DNA of 64,000 bases from Planctomycetota bacterium (GTDB lineage: Bacteria; Planctomycetota; J058): NCBI GenBank assembly GCA_023954375.1, contig JAMLIC010000038.1:1-64000 (forward strand). The letters are read 5' to 3'. The translations under genes were made by a program, and so were the position numbers. Every line of letters starts with the position of its first letter. Within the stretch, counting starts at the first letter, position 1. The notes under the pieces were generated by a model. It was not told the origin of the DNA. It made no database searches and saw nothing but the letters and a program-made list of their open reading frames with translations. Shown piece by piece: positions 58,664 to 64,000 of the stretch.

Positions 58664-59116
58664 TCACTTGCCTCGCTCCCCCGCCGGCGGCGGCTCCGGC
58701 AACGCGCGCACCGCCTGCCCCTCGACGTCCGTGATCGTCAGGACGACGTGCACGATCGGGATCGGCAAGAAGACCATCATCCTGTCCATGACGACGTCGA
58801 CCATGGCATCGGCCCCCGGGAAGTCCTCGAGCGCGGCGTCGCGCGCGCGCCCGGCGGGGTCGACGGGCCCGAAGTGGATCGGGATCAGGTGCAGCACGTA
58901 GAAGTAGCCGCTCCACGAGGTCCCCTTGGCGTCCCCCTTGACCTCGTAGCCGCCGGGACGCATCGGGCGCGTCGACCCGAGCACGGCCACGCCGGCCGTC
59001 CGGCAGCCGGCGGCCACCGCCCCGGCGGTCACGATCGCCAGCGCCGCGGCCAGCCCGCGCCGCAGCAGCCCCGCGGCCCCACACCGCACGTCGCTCACCC
59101 GGTCCCCCTCGCTCAC
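58664..59116 (-). CDS. Lipoprotein, tandem paralogue 1
   Basis: 150 residues from a GTG overlapping the phosphatase stop (GTGA); an internal GTG a few codons later is also possible. Signal peptide ends GAVAAGCRTAG (lipobox). The core STRPMRPGGYEVKGDAKGTS, GADAMVDVVMDRMMVFLPIP and TITDVEGQAVRAL matches the other two. The middle (YFYVLHLIPIHFGPVD) diverges. Confidence 0.75.
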   Translation of the reverse strand: MSEGDRVSDVRCGAAGLLRRGLAAALAIVTAGAVAAGCRTAGVAVLGSTRPMRPGGYEVKGDAKGTSWSGYFYVLHLIPIHFGPVDPAGRARDAALEDFPGADAMVDVVMDRMMVFLPIPIVHVVLTITDVEGQAVRALPEPPPAGERGK

Positions 59117-61059
59117 ACCCGCCGCAGGATCACGAGCGTGATGTCGTCCGACACCTCGCGCTCGCCGCGCCAGGCGACGACCCCCGCCATGACCGCGTCC
59201 CGGATCTGGTCGGCCGTCTGGCCGCCGGTCCGGTGGACGATGTCGACCAGGCGCTCGAGCGTGAACTCGTCGTCGTCGCGGTTCATCGCCTCGGTCACGC
59301 CGTCCGTGTAGAGCACGAGCGTATCACCCGGCCCGAGCGCGAGCTCGACGTTCGCGGTCGGCCCGCGCCGCTCGTCGGTCTGGGCCGAGAGCCCCAGGGG
59401 CGAGCCGCCCGACGGGATCACCTCGGCGCGCCGGGTCGCCGCCCGCCACACGATGATGTTCTCGTGCCCGGCCGCCGAGTAGCGCACCGCCTGGGCGCGC
59501 CCGTCCCAGACCATGAGGAGCATGGTCATGAACTTGCCGGGCTTGAGCTCGCCGGCGAGGGTCGCGTTGAGGTAGCGGAGCAGCTGCTGCGGGTCCTCGG
59601 GGCCGTAGGCGCCGAGCATGGAGCGCAGGAAGCAGCGGGCCATCACGGCGACGATGCCGGCGCCCAGCCCCTTGCCCGAGACGTCGCCGACGATGATCGA
59701 CAGGACCTGCCCGGGGTTCTCCGGGTCCTCGACGAAGTCGTAGTAGTCGCCGCCGACCTCGCGCGCAGGCTCCATGACCCCCGACAGCTCGAGCCCGTGG
59801 ATGCGCGGCAGGACCTTCGGGCACAGGTCGCGCTGCATCTCGGCCGCGATCTGGATCTCGCTCTCCATGCGCTGCTGCTGCGCGACCTGCGAGTAGAGCA
59901 GCGCGTTCTTGAGCCCGATCGCCGCCTGCCCGGCGAGCGCCTCGAACAGCGACAGGTCGCTGTCGCCGAAGGCCTTGTTCGACATCTTCGAGTCGACGTA
60001 GATCAGGCCGAGCGTGTTGCCCTTCTCGATCAGCGGCGAGACCATGACGCTGTTGAGGTCCATCTGCATGATGGACATGGACGCGTCCTCGCCGCCGCCG
60101 CCCTGGGCGTCCTGCAGGATCACCGAGCGCTTCTCCTCGAGCGCCCGGCGCGTGACGCTGCGCGAGAAGAAGAACTGCGTCTGCGTCAGCTTGCGCATGC
60201 GCCGCGCCGGCCCGTCCTGCTTGTTCCAGGCCAGGCCGATCTTGAACGCGGGCTCGGGGTTGCCCTCCTCGATGAGCATGAGGAAGCCGCGGTCGGCCCG
60301 CGTCACCTCGAGCACCTTCTCCATGACGAGCTCGAGCAGCTCCTCGAGCACGAGCGTCGAGCTGATCGAGCGCCCCACGTCCAGCAGGCGCTCGAAGTTC
60401 TGCTGCAGCTTGTCGGCGTCGGGGCTGCCCGTCTTGCGGGCGCGCTCGAGGTCGGACTGGAGGCCGATGGCCGAGACCGCCTGCGCGGCGAGCGCCTCGA
60501 GCAGCTCGCGGCTCGTCTCGTCGAAGGTGCGCACCATGGCGCGGGCGTCGAGGTAGATGACGCCGCCCACCTGCCCCTCGCCCGTCTCCGGGTTGCCGAA
60601 GATCATCGGCGCGCAGAGGATCGAGCGCATCTTCAGGCCCTGGATGCTCGACGAGGTGGGCGCCCCGCCGGCCGACGTGTCGGCGACGAGCGAGGTCTGC
60701 CCCGTCGAGACGACCTGCTTGATGATCGTGCGCGAGGTCGCCCCCTCGGTCTGGATCGTGCGCTGGTCGACCGACCGGCCGACCTTGAAGCGCAGCTTCC
60801 GCCCCTCCTCGACGAGCATGAGGAAGCCGCGCTCCGCCTTGGTGACGGCGATCGCGGCGTCCATGATCGCCTCGAACAGCCGGTCGAGCGGCTGGGGCAC
60901 CCACAGCGCGTGGAGCGCGCGCAGGAGCCCGGCGTCGGCCGCCCCGCCGCCGTTCGCGGGCGCCGCCGGCGCGGCCGGCCGGTGCGCCGACTTCAGGGCG
61001 TAGTCCAGCTTGTGCGAGATCTCGCTCAGCAGGCGCAGCTCGTCCTGGTCGAGCGCCAC
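59113..61059 (-). CDS. GAF-GAF-SpoIIE (RsbU-type) serine phosphatase
   Basis: 648 residues from GTG. Two GAF domains: about 50-200 (FEAIMDAAIAVTKAERGFLM) and about 225-390 (VLEELLELVMEKVLEVTRAD, SVMVSPLIEKGNTLGLIYVD). A coiled coil leads to the PP2C-like SpoIIE domain (about 415-645) with metal-binding AREVGGDYYDF, VGDVSGKGLGAGIVAVMARC, and DTLVLYTDGVTEAMNRDDDE, all catalytic acids present. Such proteins dephosphorylate anti-anti-sigma factors in response to GAF ligands. No anti-sigma or STAS gene is visible. It is one base from the caspase-fold gene upstream. Confidence 0.92.
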   Translation of the reverse strand: MALDQDELRLLSEISHKLDYALKSAHRPAAPAAPANGGGAADAGLLRALHALWVPQPLDRLFEAIMDAAIAVTKAERGFLMLVEEGRKLRFKVGRSVDQRTIQTEGATSRTIIKQVVSTGQTSLVADTSAGGAPTSSSIQGLKMRSILCAPMIFGNPETGEGQVGGVIYLDARAMVRTFDETSRELLEALAAQAVSAIGLQSDLERARKTGSPDADKLQQNFERLLDVGRSISSTLVLEELLELVMEKVLEVTRADRGFLMLIEEGNPEPAFKIGLAWNKQDGPARRMRKLTQTQFFFSRSVTRRALEEKRSVILQDAQGGGGEDASMSIMQMDLNSVMVSPLIEKGNTLGLIYVDSKMSNKAFGDSDLSLFEALAGQAAIGLKNALLYSQVAQQQRMESEIQIAAEMQRDLCPKVLPRIHGLELSGVMEPAREVGGDYYDFVEDPENPGQVLSIIVGDVSGKGLGAGIVAVMARCFLRSMLGAYGPEDPQQLLRYLNATLAGELKPGKFMTMLLMVWDGRAQAVRYSAAGHENIIVWRAATRRAEVIPSGGSPLGLSAQTDERRGPTANVELALGPGDTLVLYTDGVTEAMNRDDDEFTLERLVDIVHRTGGQTADQIRDAVMAGVVAWRGEREVSDDITLVILRRV

Positions 61060-61060
61060 G

Positions 61061-64000
61061 TCACTGTCCTCGCTGGATCACGGCGAGCGAGTCGTTGTCG
61101 CCCAGGGCGAGGAGCGACTGCGGGCGGTTGAGCGTGCGCGACTCGTCCTCGATGCGGGCGCGGGCGTAGTCGAGGAGCGCGCGGAGCGGCACGACGAGCT
61201 GCCGGCCCCCGGGCCCGTCCACGAGGTTGCCCGGGACGCGGCTGCGGTCGCGCGCGCCGCGGAGGAAGTGGTAGACGAAGGCGCCCGCCCGCTGGGGGAT
61301 GACGTCCAGCGGCCGCTCGTTGAACCGGGCCGTGACGACGACCTTCCGGCCGGGCCGCGCCAGGACCTGGAGGAAGTCCTCCGTCAGCCGCGCCTCGAGC
61401 GGGCCGGCGCCCCCGCGCCGCTCCGCCTCCGCCTGAGCGGGGAGCGTCGTCGCCTCGCCCGGACGCGCGCCGACGCGGCGGGGGCGGGGGCGCTCCGGCT
61501 GCTCGACAGGCGGCTGCTCGGCAGGCGGCTGCTCGACAGGCTGCTCGACCTGGGGCTGCTCGACCTGGGGCTGCTCGACCTGGGGCTGTTCGACCGGGGG
61601 CTGCTCGACCTGGGGCTGCTCGACCGGGGGCTGCTCGACCGGGGGCTGCTCGACCGGGGGCTGCTCGACCGGGGGCTGCTCGACCGGGGGCTGCTCGACC
61701 GCAGGCGGCGCCGGCGGCGAGCGCGTGTCCTCGGGCGGCGAGCGCGTGTCTTCGGGTGGCGAGCGCGTGTCCTCGGGCGGCGTCGGCTGCTCGGGCGGCG
61801 TCGTCGTCCCCGACCGTGCCCCGTCGAGCGTCGGCGTCCAGCCGCTCGCCACCTGCGCCGCGTGGCGCGGGGCGTAGCGCAGCCCGAGCGGCCCGGGGAA
61901 GGCGGCGTCGAACACCAGGAGCACGTCGCGGCTCATGAGGTAGCGGTGGTCCTGGATGTCGTCCTGGTTGAACGTCGCCGTGATCCACTCGAACGGGATC
62001 GCGGTCCGGTCGAGGTGCTCGAGCACCCCCTGCGCGTCGCCGCGCTCGCGGAGCGCCTCGAGCGCGGCCAGGTCCGCGTCGTAAGGGAGGAAGTACTTGC
62101 GCAGCTCGTCGCCGGGGGCGCGCGGGTCGTCGGCGACGACCACCTGGCCGTTGAGGTAGAGGATCACCGGGTCGGGCCGGCGCGCCTTGGCGAACTGCCG
62201 CAGGGCCGCCTTGAGCTGCACCCGCGTGGCGCGCGGACCCGTGAGCAGGCGCACGTCGCCCGAGCCGAACCCGGCCTCGTTGACGAGGAACTCGCGCAGG
62301 AGCTGCGCGTCGGTCTCGGCGTAGGGCCGCATCCCCAGGCTCAGCGTCTCGTCGCCGTACTCGCGCCGGAGCGCCTCGAGCGACTCGCCGCGCTCGCGCG
62401 CGGCCGCCTCGAGCACCGGCGCGGCGGCGGGTCCGTAGCGCGCGACGCCGACGACGAGCGCCTGCCGCCGCGGCTCGACGCCCACGTTCACCCGGTCCTC
62501 GAAGGTCGGTCTGATGCGTGTGTCGATCACGCCCTTGAAGCCCTCGGGCGACCACAGGTCGCGGAGGATCTGGTACTCGATCTCCAGCCACGTGCGCGGC
62601 CGCACGTAGCCCCCGGCCTCCGAGTAGAGCCCGTCCGTGCGCAGGCCGAAGATGTTCACCAGGACCGGGCCCCACGGGATCCAGCCGCGCTCGGGCGCCG
62701 ACAGGGCCATGGTCTCGTCGGCCCGGTAGGTCGTGCTCCACAGCGGCGCGCGCGAGCGGACGTCGTGGATCTCGAGCACGAGCTCGACGTCGGAGCGGTA
62801 CTCCTCGGAGCGGACGCCGGGCCAGATCTCGCTCGGCCACCAGAAGAAGAGCCACAGCGCCATGTCGCCGATGAACTTGGCGTTGACGCCCGTGTAGCTG
62901 ACCTTGTTGCGGCGGAGCGTGGCCACGATCATCAGGTCGGCGCCGCGCGAGTCGGCCTGCGTGAAGAGCTGCGTCGGATCGCGGCGCTGCGAGTCGGTGA
63001 CGAACTGCAGCTTCTCGACCCGCTCGAAGACGCCGAACTGCTCGAGCAGCGCCGAGAAGCGGTCCTGGAAGCCCGTCTCGCGGATGCCGAAGTTCTTGCC
63101 GTCGAGGCGGTCGATCTCCGCGTCGGCGGCCTGCGGGCGGGGCTTCGCCGCCGCGGCGGGGGAGGGCGCCGGCGCGGGGGCGGGCGCCGGGGGCCGGCCC
63201 TGGACCTTCACCGTCCCGCGGACGCCCGCGGCCAGCTCCTCGAGGGAGGCCGCGTCGGCCGCCGCGAGCTCGAGCGTGAACACGCGGTCGGCGGTGAACA
63301 CGACCCACAGGAGCGAGGCCGTCCCGTCGGCCATGTCGAGCACCGGGTGGGCCTCGAGCGCCGGCGCGCCGCCGAGCTCGATCCACTCGGCCCGCTCGAT
63401 CCCCTTGACGTCGGGCACCCACCCCTCGAGCCGCGCGCGCCAGGGGCCCGCGTCGGCCGTGTCGAGCGGCTGGTCGGGCGCGGCGAGCTCGGCCCGCGGG
63501 GCCCACTCCGTGACCAGGCGCGCGCGCCCGTCGGGAGACGCGTGCGAGTCGATGAGCCGCGGCCGCGCCCGCGCAGGCGCCGCGCGCACCCAGTCGCCGG
63601 GCGGGGCGTAGGTGAGCGTGGAGGCGCTCGCCGTGTCGGCGGCCGACGAGGTCGGCTCGTCGGGCGGGCAGGCGGCCCCGGGCTCGAGCAGGGCGCGCAG
63701 CCGCCCGATGCGGCGCAGCCGGCGCTCCTCGGGCGGCGGCCCCGGCTCCGGCTCGAGGGCGTCCGGCGGCACCGACGGGTCGACCGGCTCGATGTCGTCG
63801 CCGGGTGCTGCTCCGGGGTCGGTCGCGGGCGCCGGCTCCGCGGGCGCCACCGGCTCCGGCTCCGAGGGCGCCGGCTCCGCGGGGGGCGCCGGCTCCGAGG
63901 GCGGGGGCGGCGGCGGACCGACGCGCTCGGGGCGCGGGGCGCCCTCGCCGGCGGCCGGACCGGCGCGGCCGGCGCCGGGCCTGGTCGTCTCGGCCGCCCG
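61061..64000 (-). CDS. Large caspase-fold protein with both catalytic residues lost (5' end outside the window)
   Basis: Open to the window edge; at least 930 residues from an in-frame GTG at 63850, and about 50 more Pro/Ala/Glu-rich codons upstream. A middle beta-rich region has KNFGIRETGFQDRFSALLEQ and RDPTQLFTQADSRGADLMIV. A caspase/C14-like fold follows: QALVVGVARYGP, AETDAQLLREFLVNEAGFGS and VILYLNGQVVVADD, where the catalytic SGHG-type His is Gln (about 62135-62165). In VLLVFDAAFPGPLG the DACHSG-type Cys is Ala (about 61885-61915). It is therefore predicted inactive. A VEQP repeat linker precedes a C-terminal domain. It is coupled to the phosphatase gene. Confidence 0.75.
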   Translation of the reverse strand, partial: RAAETTRPGAGRAGPAAGEGAPRPERVGPPPPPPSEPAPPAEPAPSEPEPVAPAEPAPATDPGAAPGDDIEPVDPSVPPDALEPEPGPPPEERRLRRIGRLRALLEPGAACPPDEPTSSAADTASASTLTYAPPGDWVRAAPARARPRLIDSHASPDGRARLVTEWAPRAELAAPDQPLDTADAGPWRARLEGWVPDVKGIERAEWIELGGAPALEAHPVLDMADGTASLLWVVFTADRVFTLELAAADAASLEELAAGVRGTVKVQGRPPAPAPAPAPSPAAAAKPRPQAADAEIDRLDGKNFGIRETGFQDRFSALLEQFGVFERVEKLQFVTDSQRRDPTQLFTQADSRGADLMIVATLRRNKVSYTGVNAKFIGDMALWLFFWWPSEIWPGVRSEEYRSDVELVLEIHDVRSRAPLWSTTYRADETMALSAPERGWIPWGPVLVNIFGLRTDGLYSEAGGYVRPRTWLEIEYQILRDLWSPEGFKGVIDTRIRPTFEDRVNVGVEPRRQALVVGVARYGPAAAPVLEAAARERGESLEALRREYGDETLSLGMRPYAETDAQLLREFLVNEAGFGSGDVRLLTGPRATRVQLKAALRQFAKARRPDPVILYLNGQVVVADDPRAPGDELRKYFLPYDADLAALEALRERGDAQGVLEHLDRTAIPFEWITATFNQDDIQDHRYLMSRDVLLVFDAAFPGPLGLRYAPRHAAQVASGWTPTLDGARSGTTTPPEQPTPPEDTRSPPEDTRSPPEDTRSPPAPPAVEQPPVEQPPVEQPPVEQPPVEQPPVEQPQVEQPPVEQPQVEQPQVEQPQVEQPVEQPPAEQPPVEQPERPRPRRVGARPGEATTLPAQAEAERRGGAGPLEARLTEDFLQVLARPGRKVVVTARFNERPLDVIPQRAGAFVYHFLRGARDRSRVPGNLVDGPGGRQLVVPLRALLDYARARIEDESRTLNRPQSLLALGDNDSLAVIQRGQ
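61498..61700 (-). repeat. VEQP-type 15-base repeat array
   Basis: About 13 units of a 15-base repeat, mostly GGGGGCTGCTCGACC on the plus strand, encoding VEQPP or VEQPQ, with two or three variant units containing AEQPP or lacking three bases. Next to it, 61716-61781 holds three 21-base units encoding EDTRSPP. Both form an extended linker in the caspase-fold protein. Confidence 0.9.

Overview
The window is very GC-rich DNA, well above 70% by eye, with dense gene packing, frequent GTG starts and many 4-base ATGA/GTGA overlaps. It comes from a free-living Gram-negative-type bacterium. It encodes a full type II secretion (T2SS) / type IV pilus-like machine, several lipoproteins, a peptidoglycan amidase, the glyoxylate shunt, a Ser/Thr kinase and a histone-fold protein. 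This mix recalls Planctomycetota or Myxococcota. That placement is inference; no rRNA, tRNA or other marker settles it.

Layout. 1-4577: glyoxylate shunt (aceB-aceA, minus strand) with a divergent ScfR/RamB-type regulator. 4578-10938: a large exported protein of unknown function, a decayed minus-strand gene, a Tat-exported DUF839/PhoX-like protein that appears to start at CTG, and a UspA-DUF389 membrane protein. 10951-23664: a T2SS cluster on the minus strand in the order E-F-G-H-I-J-K-L-M-C-D plus a small lipoprotein. It carries a PilM-PilN fusion as GspL, a secretin with C-terminal TPRs, and a non-coding gap between gspH and gspI. 23930-27659: a periplasmic Glu/Arg/Gly-rich protein, then truD-rsmB. 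27921-32071: a second, compact pseudopilin-type operon with a HEAT-repeat protein and a tiny terminal ORF that duplicates the tail of its neighbour. 32173-40761: coiled-coil protein, TPR-cyclophilin, receiver-kinase fusion, HEAT and PH-like proteins, a DnaJ-type chaperone and a histone-fold protein. 40964-48903: a VWA-type gene broken by many frame changes, an amidase with Fn3-like repeats, a BatA-like protein and the GTPase Der with an acidic linker. 48932-57718: membrane zinc-ribbon protein, ruvC, purC, a lipoprotein, an EEP-family hydrolase, a TetR-regulated operon with a visible operator, fumC and two small proteins. 57886-64000: one tightly coupled minus-strand operon of a caspase-fold protein lacking both catalytic residues, a GAF-GAF-SpoIIE phosphatase and three tandem paralogous lipoproteins. 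It runs off the right edge.

Cross-cutting signals. At least five genes, probably six, have a TANNNT box 6-8 nt before the start codon and no Shine-Dalgarno sequence, which points to leaderless transcription. A GC-rich element of about 25-38 nt recurs directly after three unrelated genes. Several genes show frame changes with intact protein sequence on both sides; these are either assembly indels or recent decay. No rRNA, tRNA, CRISPR array, insertion sequence or phage genes were seen.
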